A stretch of 22,400 nt of DNA from a virus: the IMG/VR virus record IMGVR_UViG_3300036985_001640, positions 1-22,400 of that record, one strand, 5' to 3'. The notes under the pieces are model-generated. The model saw only the letters and a program-made list of their open reading frames with translations. It was not told where the DNA came from and made no database searches. Of this stretch, positions 1 to 6,746 are shown piece by piece. Position 1 is the first letter of the stretch, and every line of letters starts with the position of its first letter. A program made the translations under genes and the position numbers.

Positions 1-402
1 ACGGTTAATGCTGTTGTTAGTATCTACATGTCAGTGACAACATTATCAGCTACACAAGCTTTAGTGACATATAGAGGTACATCTTTTTATCTTCAGACTT
101 GTGTGTTAAACATAAGTGGTTCAACTGTTTCAGCTGGTACTGTTCTTACGGTTAATGCTGTTGTTAGTGTCTACATGTCAGTGACAACAATATCTGCTAC
201 ACAAGCTTTAGTGACATATAGAGGTACAAGCGATTATCTTCAGACTTGTGTGTTAAACATAAGTGGTTCAACTGTTACAGCAGGTCCTGTTCTTACGGTT
301 AATGCTGTTGCTAGTGACTACATATCAGTAACAACATTATCAGCTACACAAGCTTTAGTGACATATAGAGGTACAAGCAATTATCTTCAAACTTGTGTGT
401 TA
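1..402 (+). repeat. Tandem 147-bp coding repeats in the tail-fibre gene
   Basis: Two full units lie at 28-174 and 175-321 and a partial unit at 322-402. Bases 1-27 are the end of a preceding unit, so the array continues to the left. The units are nearly identical at DNA level. Differences cluster in a few places, notably the codons after YRGT (SF, SD and SN in successive units) and around the middle of the unit (SAGT versus TAGP). In-frame tandem copies this similar suggest recent duplication or homogenisation by recombination. Confidence 0.93.
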
Positions 403-417
403 GAGGCTTTATTATGA
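1..417 (+). CDS. Tail fibre / receptor-binding protein, C-terminal part (5' end outside window)
   Basis: The reading frame is open from base 1 to the TGA at 415-417, so this is the C-terminal end of a longer protein. An ATG at 28 exists but lies inside a repeat unit and is not a real start. The visible part is almost entirely a 49-residue repeat (each unit begins SVTT, then ATQALVTYRGTS, YLQTCVL, LTVNAV). The last unit stops after 27 residues and ends in EALL. The alternating short beta-strand pattern (ALVTY, TCVLNIS, LTVNA) resembles beta-propeller-like repeats seen in large phage and bacterial surface proteins. The position just before a small fibre-associated gene and the lysis cassette fits a host-recognition fibre. 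The role is inferred; the repeat and the truncation at the window edge are seen directly. Its stop overlaps the next start (ATGA). Confidence 0.7.
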   Translation, partial: TVNAVVSIYMSVTTLSATQALVTYRGTSFYLQTCVLNISGSTVSAGTVLTVNAVVSVYMSVTTISATQALVTYRGTSDYLQTCVLNISGSTVTAGPVLTVNAVASDYISVTTLSATQALVTYRGTSNYLQTCVLEALL

Positions 418-821
418 AAATATTAATTAGAAATTCAGACAGTGTTGTTATCTACGCACAAGACGATTTAATCTTAGATGATGAACTCCACGGCAATAAT
501 TGGCGCGATTTAAATTTTAATTCAACAAACGCGCATATAATTAGCGTCGATTCATTGCCAGAACTTTGGACGGGTGCTGTGTGGTCGTACATCAATGAAA
601 CATGGGTAGTTCATGATAATGCTCGATATAATGAGTTAGTGGCGGAAGAAAAAACAAAACTTGATGATAGTGTAAAAGCCAATATTAAATCCGAAATTGA
701 CGCAATTGAAGCAACGATTACACCTCGCAGAATCCGTGAATCGATTATTGGTACAGACAATGGATGGCTAATTAAACAAGACTCTGCAATCGCTTTATTG
801 CGTAAACAACTAGCAACATAA
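414..821 (+). CDS. Small tail-fibre-associated protein, possibly fibre assembly chaperone
   Basis: A protein of 135 residues beginning MKILIRN. I chose the ATG at 414 because it overlaps the fibre stop as ATGA and has AGAGG upstream; the frame is open further upstream to an ATG at 393, but that start lies inside the fibre gene. The first half is a mixed, Trp-containing domain (ELWTGAVWSY, ETWVVHDN). The second half is a charged helix followed by a TPRRIRESI segment and a helical end rich in Leu and Lys. Small genes directly after a fibre gene with this layout are often fibre assembly proteins or fibre tip components. I do not recognise the family securely, so the role rests on position. Confidence 0.5.
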   Translation: MKILIRNSDSVVIYAQDDLILDDELHGNNWRDLNFNSTNAHIISVDSLPELWTGAVWSYINETWVVHDNARYNELVAEEKTKLDDSVKANIKSEIDAIEATITPRRIRESIIGTDNGWLIKQDSAIALLRKQLAT

Positions 822-825
822 CACC

Positions 826-1038
826 ATGCCTGACGAAGCCTGCCGATTAGCCAAAATTGAACAACGTGTTTATTCGCTAAGTGATGACTTGAAGGAACAA
901 GACGATAAAATATGTGAGATACACGAATTGCTTGAAAAAATGCGCTCAGAACAGGCACGTTACAAGGGTTTTATCGGTGGGATAGTTTTTACCATTGGTG
1001 CGATATTCTCATTTTTATCCTGGTGGACAAGTAAATAA
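826..1038 (+). CDS. Small membrane protein with N-terminal coiled coil, XhlA-like lysis protein candidate
   Basis: Seventy residues. The first ~45 are a charged heptad-like helix (AKIEQRVYSLSDDLKEQ, EIHELLEKMR). A single membrane segment follows at about residues 48-66 (FIGGIVFTIGAIFSFLSWW) with a short WTSK tail. This coiled coil plus C-terminal span is the layout of XhlA-type haemolysin/holin helper proteins. It opens a run of three small membrane genes before the endolysin, which supports a lysis function (holin, antiholin or regulator). No clear Shine-Dalgarno is visible, and its stop overlaps the next start as TAATG, so translation is probably coupled. Which of the three is the pore former cannot be told from sequence. 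Confidence 0.65.
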   Translation: MPDEACRLAKIEQRVYSLSDDLKEQDDKICEIHELLEKMRSEQARYKGFIGGIVFTIGAIFSFLSWWTSK

Positions 1039-1262
1039 TGGAATTGCTGGTATTTGTTTCTGACGTAGGTTTCCCCATTGCGGCGGCTTGCGTTGGAATG
1101 TACTTTGTCTATCTAACTCAAAAGTTCCTACTTGAATCGGTACTCGAAAAAGTCAAAGGGTTAATTGTGATTATCAAGCAGTTAGATGAGCGCGTAACGT
1201 CAATGTCACAAGACATTTTAAAGATTGATGCACTGTTATCCGAAGCGTTAGAACTCGAGTAA
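1038..1262 (+). CDS. BhlA/UviB-like small membrane protein, putative holin (copy 1)
   Basis: Seventy-four residues. A short N-terminal stretch leads into a membrane segment at about residues 9-30 that starts with DVGFPIAAACVGMYFVYL. A helical, heptad-like cytoplasmic tail follows (VKGLIVIIKQLDERV, SQDILKIDALLSEAL). The GFPI-hydrophobic start plus coiled tail resembles bacteriocin/phage BhlA-UviB holin-like proteins. It overlaps the previous gene by one base (TAATG) and lacks a strong ribosome site, so it is probably translationally coupled. It shares layout and the GFPI(A/I)AA motif with the next gene, so the two look like diverged paralogues. Holin function is inferred from topology and the endolysin neighbour. 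Confidence 0.65.
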   Translation: MELLVFVSDVGFPIAAACVGMYFVYLTQKFLLESVLEKVKGLIVIIKQLDERVTSMSQDILKIDALLSEALELE

Positions 1263-1267
1263 AACAG

Positions 1268-1510
1268 ATGGAATTTGAAGCGGTTGCTAAATACATCAAT
1301 CAGTATGGCTTTCCGATTATTGCAGCAGGTGGAATGGGATATATAGCCTATTTCGTGTGGCTCTGGGCAACGACAATTGTTAAGCCTATCTTAGAAGAAG
1401 CGCATAACGTGCTAATTGATTTAATAGATCAAGTTAGGACACTGGACGGCGATATGATACGGTTAAGTCAGAAGCTAATAACGATACTAATTATACGGAG
1501 TAAAAAATGA
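1268..1510 (+). CDS. BhlA/UviB-like small membrane protein, putative holin or antiholin (copy 2)
   Basis: Eighty residues. A membrane segment lies at about residues 14-36, beginning YGFPIIAAGGMGYIAYFVW, followed by an amphipathic helix (ILEEAHNVLIDLIDQV) and a basic C-terminus (IIRSKK). The layout matches the preceding gene (N-terminal span headed by GFPI, then a coiled tail), suggesting duplication and divergence, perhaps into a holin/antiholin pair. The stop overlaps the endolysin start as ATGA. It lies 5 bases after the previous stop. The assignment as a lysis protein is inference from context and topology. Confidence 0.65.
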   Translation: MEFEAVAKYINQYGFPIIAAGGMGYIAYFVWLWATTIVKPILEEAHNVLIDLIDQVRTLDGDMIRLSQKLITILIIRSKK

Positions 1511-1956
1511 TTATAGGACAAGGCGGCATCGCACTAATCAAAGAATTTGAAGGGTGTAAATTGAACGCTTACAAGTGTCCTGCGGGTGTGTGGACAATCG
1601 GCATCGGATCAACACGATATGCTGATGGCTCGAAAGTCAAAGAAGGCGACAAACTGCGCGATGAATCAGAAGCATGTGAATTGTTAAAAGCAACACTGGC
1701 GACATTTACGCACGCAGTTAATACAGCAATCCACCCACCTATGACGCAAAACGAATTTGATGCGCTGGTTTGTCTTTGCTATAACATTGGTACAACTGGA
1801 TTTGCTACGTCAACACTTGTGAAACTGTTTAATGCTGGTGTAACTAAAATGGAAATATCACAACAGTTTTTACGGTGGGATAAAGCAGGGGGTAAACCGC
1901 TTGCTGGCTTAACTCGACGACGTGCCGCTGAAGCCAAATTGTTTTTAACACCTTAA
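1507..1956 (+). CDS. Endolysin, GH24 lysozyme (muramidase)
   Basis: A 149-residue phage lysozyme that cleaves the beta-1,4 bond between MurNAc and GlcNAc in peptidoglycan. The GH24 catalytic pattern is complete: E15 in KEFEG, then eight residues, C24 in YKCPAG, then five residues, T30 in WTIGIGST. This E-x8-C-x5-T spacing is the P1 Lyz type, with Cys in place of the Asp of T4 and R21 lysozymes. Later family motifs are present (QNEFDALVCLCYNIG near residue 80, FLRWDKAGGKPLAGLTRRR near 120-140). No signal-arrest-release or Sec leader is visible at the N-terminus, so release should depend on the holin candidates just upstream. The start follows TACGGAG and overlaps the previous stop as ATGA. Confidence 0.95.
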   Translation: MIIGQGGIALIKEFEGCKLNAYKCPAGVWTIGIGSTRYADGSKVKEGDKLRDESEACELLKATLATFTHAVNTAIHPPMTQNEFDALVCLCYNIGTTGFATSTLVKLFNAGVTKMEISQQFLRWDKAGGKPLAGLTRRRAAEAKLFLTP

Positions 1957-1983
1957 AATTTACATGTGGAATGAATAACATTT

Positions 1984-2012
1984 TTGTTTTTACATTCATT
2001 TAAAACTATAAT
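1984..2012 (+). promoter_or_regulatory. Putative sigma70-type promoter upstream of the tail/internal-protein block
   Basis: In the 117-base gap after the endolysin there is a perfect -10 TATAAT at 2007-2012 and a TTGTTT -35-like element at 1984-1989, with a 17-base spacer. The next start is at 2074, preceded by TACGGAG. The same arrangement, TTGYTTTTAC then ACTATAAT, occurs on the opposite strand at 20752-20780. That recurrence raises confidence that it is a genuine phage promoter. The weak -35 may mean help from a phage factor. Confidence 0.6.
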
Positions 2013-2073
2013 TCAACAATTCACAGGTGCATGCTGAATCAGCGGCTAATACTACAAAACATACGGAGTATTT

Positions 2074-2706
2074 ATGAGCTACAGCATGACTTACGACTCT
2101 TTGCTCGTAGACGTACGACGTTACTTAGAGCGCGGCTTTACGCAAGAAAGTGACCAAATCGTCTACGATCAACTTCCTCGACTCATCACGATGGGAGAGC
2201 GTCGTATTGCGCGTGAACTTAAGATTGAAGGTTTCATTCGAGCAGTCACAACACCGCTGTCCGTAGGCGTTAACGTTTACATGAAACCGGACAGATGGCG
2301 TGACACGGTCAGCATGACTGTTGACGGGACGCCTATTTTTGTGCGCTCTTATGAATACATCAAAAATTATTGGCCATCTCCTGCTCAAACAGGAACTCCT
2401 GCGTATTATGCTGATTACGATTATCAGCACTGGCTTATTGCTCCTACCCCCGACACAGCACAAACATTAGAAATTCTCTTCTATGAACAAGTTCGTTTCT
2501 TAGGTGATGAATTTCAAACAAATTGGCTCACCGAATATGCACCGGACGTTCTTTTATACGCTACGTTGCTCGAAGCAACACCATTTCTTAAAAATGATGA
2601 GCGTGTACAGGTGTGGCAAGCTATTTATGATAGAGCGGCACAAGCATTAAATGGCGAAGATCTTAAACGTATCATGGATCGCACAGCGAACCGGAGTGAA
2701 GCATAA
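2074..2706 (+). CDS. Head-to-tail adaptor protein (SU10-adaptor-like)
   Basis: A 210-residue protein. Adaptors of this kind form a ring under the portal to which the tail nozzle binds. The N-terminal helical pattern YDSLLVDVRRYLERG, then QLPRLITMGERRIAREL, is the typical start of SU10/P22 gp4-like adaptors. A central beta region follows (VDGTPIFVRSYEYI, PAYYADYDYQHWLIAP). A C-terminal helical part (WLTEYAPDVLLYATLLEA, then WQAIYDRAAQALN) is also typical of the family. It is the first gene after the promoter at 1984-2012. ATG 2074 has TACGGAG upstream. The stop overlaps the following start as TAATG. The family assignment rests on pattern recognition only. Confidence 0.7.
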   Translation: MSYSMTYDSLLVDVRRYLERGFTQESDQIVYDQLPRLITMGERRIARELKIEGFIRAVTTPLSVGVNVYMKPDRWRDTVSMTVDGTPIFVRSYEYIKNYWPSPAQTGTPAYYADYDYQHWLIAPTPDTAQTLEILFYEQVRFLGDEFQTNWLTEYAPDVLLYATLLEATPFLKNDERVQVWQAIYDRAAQALNGEDLKRIMDRTANRSEA

Positions 2707-3905
2707 TGACAATATATACAGACGTATTCGGTGGCGCAAATGTTTATCCGAGTGAAATAAGCTACAGTGCATTAACACTCACTGCTGATGTGACATTAAG
2801 CTGGCCAACTGAAACCTCTGCCAGTAACAACCTTGCTACTAGAATTATTAACATCTCATCAGCAACCGCAGGATTAAGTATATTTTTACCGGACGCGGCA
2901 AAGGCGGGTACAGGTGAGACAATACTTTTTAATAACGTAGGTGCGCAAACAATCACTGTAAAAAACGCATCGGGTACACAAATTGTTACGGTTACGAGTG
3001 GAACGCTTTGGCAAATTTATTTAACTAATAACAGCACGGTAGCCGGCGTTTGGGTTTCATTACAATACGGCGCGAGTCTTTCAATTGCAAACGCATCTGC
3101 GCTGGCGGGCACTGGTATTGTAGCTGTCGGTCCTTTGCTTTCACAATCGGTTCCGATAACGGCGTTTAATTCAAATTATACTGCTAGTGCAGCTGATAGA
3201 GCAAAAATGTTCAACTGGACTGGCGCAGGCGGCACGTTAAGTCTTCCAGATCCAACAATCGTAGGTAATAATTGGTTTATTTATTTACGCAACTCTGGCA
3301 CCGGCGCAATTCTTGCTGATGCTGTCGGTGCAACTTTAATTAACGGATCAGCTGATCTTAGTTTTCAACCAGGAGAATCTGCTATCATCGCTAGTGACGG
3401 GGTGAACTGCTACACGATTGGTTTCGGTCAATCTGCAACGTTTGCATTTGATTACACGGTTATTGCGGTTGGCGGCACTGGAAACTACACATTGTCCGGT
3501 ACAGAATTAAATCGAATTTCGTATCGGTTTACAGGAACGTTAACAGGTAATCGTACCATTATTGTTCCTGCTACGGTTCAGCAATATTGGGTTGATAACC
3601 AATGCACCGGCGCGTACACGTTCACGGTAAAAACAACTGCCGGCTTAGGTATTACTATCACGTCAGGTACAAGGTCAATTCTTTATTGTGACGGCACAGA
3701 CGTGGTTCGCGCTGATACATTCACAATAGCGTATCCAATTCCAGTGTCACAAGGCGGTACTGGCGCAGTGACTGCGGGTAGCGCACTTGTGAACCTTGGC
3801 GCAGGGTCGGTAGGCGCGTCTTTATTTGGTGCGGTTACACAAGCTCAAGCGTATTCTATTTTAGGACCTGCGGCAGTTGGTTCTGTTGATGGCGGAACTT
3901 ACTAA
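2706..3905 (+). CDS. Phage structural protein, fibre/appendage-like
   Basis: A 399-residue protein, rich in Gly, Thr, Ser, Ala and Val and poor in charged residues, with the beta-strand periodicity of virion appendage proteins. It appears to hold about three related beta modules, each built around a NN/NRxI segment and a tryptophan- or cysteine-bearing 'surface' strand (residues ~20-110, ~150-240 and ~245-330). Near the C-terminus is VSQGGTGAVTAGSALVNLGA, the linker motif widely seen in tail-fibre and collar proteins before a C-terminal domain. Here the protein ends soon after it, at GSVDGGTY. It lies between the adaptor and the gp10-like gene, so a neck or tail appendage is likely. GGAG precedes the ATG. 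No enzyme motif was seen. Confidence 0.6.
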   Translation: MTIYTDVFGGANVYPSEISYSALTLTADVTLSWPTETSASNNLATRIINISSATAGLSIFLPDAAKAGTGETILFNNVGAQTITVKNASGTQIVTVTSGTLWQIYLTNNSTVAGVWVSLQYGASLSIANASALAGTGIVAVGPLLSQSVPITAFNSNYTASAADRAKMFNWTGAGGTLSLPDPTIVGNNWFIYLRNSGTGAILADAVGATLINGSADLSFQPGESAIIASDGVNCYTIGFGQSATFAFDYTVIAVGGTGNYTLSGTELNRISYRFTGTLTGNRTIIVPATVQQYWVDNQCTGAYTFTVKTTAGLGITITSGTRSILYCDGTDVVRADTFTIAYPIPVSQGGTGAVTAGSALVNLGAGSVGASLFGAVTQAQAYSILGPAAVGSVDGGTY

Positions 3906-6067
3906 TGCCAGAAAAAACGATCATATTAAAATCAGAACCAGGAATTAAACGCGACGGTACGAAGTTTGATGGGAACAACTATACCGACGGTCAATGGGTG
4001 AGATGGCAACGCGGTCTCCCGCGTAAAATTGGTGGCTATAGATCAACACAAAAATATCTGACTGAAATCAGTCGTGGGTTTAGTAACTTTACTCAAATGG
4101 ATTACATTTACTGTCACAGCGGAAGTCGTAGTATGGTCGAACGTTTTACGATTGATTATACGGCTAACAGTTCAATTGTGTCAGACCGCACACCTCAAGC
4201 GTTGATATCTAGCGGTAATGTGGTTCTGACCGGCGGCGCGGCTGGATCAGTTAACATGATCACGGTTAATGGCGTTAACATTATGTCAGCGCCTGTGGCA
4301 TACACCACTAGCTTGACAGCAACCGCCACTGCTGTGGCTTCTGACATCAATGCGTACACATCATCACCGAACTACACAGCAGTAGGTATTGGCGCAACAA
4401 TAGCTATTTTAGCACCTAGCGCAGGCTCTAGTTATAATGGTTATGTGGTTGTTGTCACAACAACAACACTAACGGCGACTTCACAAGACATGAATGACGG
4501 ATCTGATGCGTTAGTTGAAGATGATCTCAACATGTGGATGTTTGATTATCAATACGATTCATCAACTAATCAAAATTATTTACTGGCGCATGTGTCACCT
4601 AACATGCAACGTATTGCTAATGATGAAGGCGGTCAAATATTTTTTGGTGAAGTTTTAGGTACCGGTATTTTAAAATCTATCACTTTACCGCCTGATGCGA
4701 ATTGCACCGGCGGTATTGTGTCGCTCCACCCTTATCTTTTTTATTACGGTACTGACGGGATTATCGGCTGGTCTGTTGCCGGTGAACCTACGAATTTAAC
4801 AGATTTTGGAGCCGGCGCTGGGCTTGCGAGGGTGTGGGGTCAAAAGATCATTAAAGGTTTACCCCTCCGTGCCGGTAGCGGAACCGCACCTGCCGGATTA
4901 TTTTGGGCATACGACGCAGTTATTCGCGCCACATTTACTGGCGGTGCGTCTGTATTTCAATTTGACGTAGTAGCAACAGACACTTCAATCATTTCAGAAA
5001 ACAGCGTGGTCGATTACGACGGGGTGTTTTTCTGGGCAGGCGTAGATCGATTCTTAATGTTCAATGGTGTAGTGCGTGAAGTGCCAAATTCTCTGAACTT
5101 AAATTATTTCTTTGATGGATTAAACAAACGCCGCCGGTCAAAAGTATTTGCATACAAAGTTCCCCGTTACGGTGAAATATGGTGGTGTTATCCTCGAGGT
5201 GACGCGACTGAATGCACCCATGCTGTAATTTACAATGTGCGTGAAAACACATGGTATGACACGACGCTTCCTGCTAACGGACGGTCTGCGGGTATGTTTA
5301 ACAACTCGTTTGCCGCACCTATTTTAAGCGGTGCAGTTGCCGGACCGGAAGCGACAGGCGCAACAGGATCAATTACATTGACCGGCGGGGCTTCTGGTTC
5401 AATCAACACCGTTACCGTAGGTGGAGTTCAGATCATGTCCGGAACGGTTGCATACAACACTACTTTGTTATTAACTGCTGGAGACGTTGCAAATAACATC
5501 AATAGTTACGGTTCGGATCCAGATTACGTTGCGACCGTAGCGGTAGTAGGGGGAAACCCAGTTATCACGTTGACAGCCACAACCGACGGATCGCGTGCAA
5601 ATTATCTTGTCGTAGCGGTTACATCAACAACCATAACTACAACAACGACAGGTATGATAGGCGGTACTGATGCGTTTAGAGTGTGGATCCAAGAACAAGG
5701 TGTTGATGAAATTGATGGTAATTTAGTGAGTCCAGTGCAATCCTTTTTTGAAACGGCTGATTTGTCGGCGGCGGCTCAAGGTAATAACGAGTTTATGCGT
5801 GTTACTCGTATTGAGCCAGATTTTGTTCAAACCGGTAGTATGACTGTTCAGGTCACCGGTCGCTCAAATGCGCGTGCTCCAGAAGTGTATGGCACCACAT
5901 TTACATTCCCAGAAACTGCGCAAGAACCTTGGCAACAAATTGTCATGCTTAAAGAGCAACGTCGTGAACTCCGTGTCAGATTTGAATCAAATGAATTGTA
6001 CGGTGATTATCAAATGGGTCAAATCATCGGGCATGTTTCAATGGGCGACAACACGGTGATCTCATGA
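3905..6067 (+). CDS. gp10/tail-nozzle-like structural protein with two inserted Ig-like domains
   Basis: A 720-residue protein. The N-terminus (PGIKRDGTKFDGNNYTDGQW, then VRWQRGLPRKIGGYR) is typical of the stabilisation/nozzle proteins of short-tailed phages, which continue the tail tube below the adaptor. The core has many W/Y-rich beta strands (VWGQKIIKGLPLR, GVFFWAGVDRFLMFNG, GEIWWCYPRG, VIYNVRENTWYDTTLP), suggesting a propeller-like hub. Two related ~100-residue beta domains interrupt the core, at about residues 105-201 (bases ~4217-4507) and 489-590 (~5369-5674). Each begins LTGGA(A/S)GS(V/I)N and continues with VNGV or VGGV, IMS and VAY. The C-terminal part resumes the core. The start overlaps the previous stop as TAATG. 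The nozzle role is inferred. Confidence 0.65.
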   Translation: MPEKTIILKSEPGIKRDGTKFDGNNYTDGQWVRWQRGLPRKIGGYRSTQKYLTEISRGFSNFTQMDYIYCHSGSRSMVERFTIDYTANSSIVSDRTPQALISSGNVVLTGGAAGSVNMITVNGVNIMSAPVAYTTSLTATATAVASDINAYTSSPNYTAVGIGATIAILAPSAGSSYNGYVVVVTTTTLTATSQDMNDGSDALVEDDLNMWMFDYQYDSSTNQNYLLAHVSPNMQRIANDEGGQIFFGEVLGTGILKSITLPPDANCTGGIVSLHPYLFYYGTDGIIGWSVAGEPTNLTDFGAGAGLARVWGQKIIKGLPLRAGSGTAPAGLFWAYDAVIRATFTGGASVFQFDVVATDTSIISENSVVDYDGVFFWAGVDRFLMFNGVVREVPNSLNLNYFFDGLNKRRRSKVFAYKVPRYGEIWWCYPRGDATECTHAVIYNVRENTWYDTTLPANGRSAGMFNNSFAAPILSGAVAGPEATGATGSITLTGGASGSINTVTVGGVQIMSGTVAYNTTLLLTAGDVANNINSYGSDPDYVATVAVVGGNPVITLTATTDGSRANYLVVAVTSTTITTTTTGMIGGTDAFRVWIQEQGVDEIDGNLVSPVQSFFETADLSAAAQGNNEFMRVTRIEPDFVQTGSMTVQVTGRSNARAPEVYGTTFTFPETAQEPWQQIVMLKEQRRELRVRFESNELYGDYQMGQIIGHVSMGDNTVIS

Positions 6068-6297
6068 TCATTAGGGTCACACTTCCGACGCATCTCACAC
6101 TCCGTGACTGGGCAGATCAGATTGCATTAGACTTTGACCCTTACGGTGCATTCGGTCGTCTTGAAGACGAAAACAACTGGCAGAATTGGGGAATGCAGTT
6201 CGTCAACAATTTAACGCTCAGAGAAAATTTCCCTATCCCGTATCAATTTGATGACTGGCGTGAGTGGGCAGAGCGTTTCTGCCAGACAGTAGAATAA
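6064..6297 (+). CDS. Small Trp-rich conserved phage protein
   Basis: Seventy-seven residues, acidic and aromatic. Three similar short segments are visible: LRDWADQIALDF, NWQNWGMQFV and DWREWAERF, each with a W-x2-W or D-W-A core ending in an aromatic or Ile residue. Small proteins of this type occur next to the nozzle gene in related phages and may be minor virion or chaperone-like components, but I know of no demonstrated function. It starts with an ATGA overlap on the gp10-like gene (ATG at 6064), so it is in the structural operon and probably translated by coupling. Confidence 0.6.
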   Translation: MIIRVTLPTHLTLRDWADQIALDFDPYGAFGRLEDENNWQNWGMQFVNNLTLRENFPIPYQFDDWREWAERFCQTVE

Positions 6298-6299
6298 AT

Positions 6300-6746
6300 A
6301 TGAAATACATTGAATTTGAACTTGAAGATGAAGCAGAAGAATGGGCGCGTGAGCGTCTTGGACTCGAACACCCACCGGAGTTTTTCCGTGCATTTTCAGC
6401 AGTCAACACTCAAGGCGAGTTTGTTTGTGTAGTGATTATGACCAACTTTACGTCACGCAACATTGATCTAACTATTGCGATTGATAACAAAAAAGTTAGA
6501 CCCAGAGAAACAATTGTCATGTTTAACCGGATTTTTGGTTTTATTTTTAACCAACTGCATGTTGCTCGCGTCACAGGACTCCTGCGCGGAAAGAACACGC
6601 AAGCCAAGCGATTAAATGAACACTTTGGCTTTCAACTTGAAGGCATCATGCGTAAATCATTCGAAGATGACGATGATTTACATATCTACGGATTTTTAAA
6701 AGAAGATTACTACGGCCATAAATGGTTTAGAGGACAAACAAAATGA
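6300..6746 (+). CDS. GNAT-fold acetyltransferase-like protein
   Basis: A protein of 148 residues beginning MKYIEFE. I chose ATG 6300, three bases after the previous stop, over the in-frame ATG at 6264 that lies inside the preceding gene. The C-terminal half has the GNAT pattern of RimJ/phage type: HVARVTGLLRGKNTQAKR, then LNEHFGFQLEGIMRK, an acidic stretch and IYGFLKEDYY. The acetyl-CoA loop (R/Q-x2-G-x-G/A) is not clear; the matching region reads KKVRPRETIVMFNRI. Activity is therefore uncertain. GNAT-like proteins recur inside structural operons of short-tailed phages (T7 gp13 is one fold-related case), so a virion or host-protein-modifying role is possible. The stop overlaps the next start as ATGA. 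Confidence 0.7.
   Translation: MKYIEFELEDEAEEWARERLGLEHPPEFFRAFSAVNTQGEFVCVVIMTNFTSRNIDLTIAIDNKKVRPRETIVMFNRIFGFIFNQLHVARVTGLLRGKNTQAKRLNEHFGFQLEGIMRKSFEDDDDLHIYGFLKEDYYGHKWFRGQTK

Noticed and set aside
1-402. Diversity-generating retroelement target in the fibre repeats
   Set aside because: Variable codons are few, not confined to adenine positions, and no reverse transcriptase or template repeat is visible in the window.
1-402. CRISPR-like array
   Set aside because: The 147-base repeats are contiguous, in frame and coding, with no spacers.
28-417. Tail-fibre gene starting at the ATG at 28
   Set aside because: The frame is open back to base 1 and the preceding bases encode the end of another repeat unit, so the ATG is internal and the gene begins outside the window.
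1970-2000. Inverted repeat AATGAAT / ATTCATT with a 17-base loop after the endolysin
   Set aside because: The stem is only 7 A/T-rich pairs with a long loop, and there is no U tract after it, so it is not a convincing terminator. It overlaps the promoter -35 region and could be an operator, but nothing else supports that.
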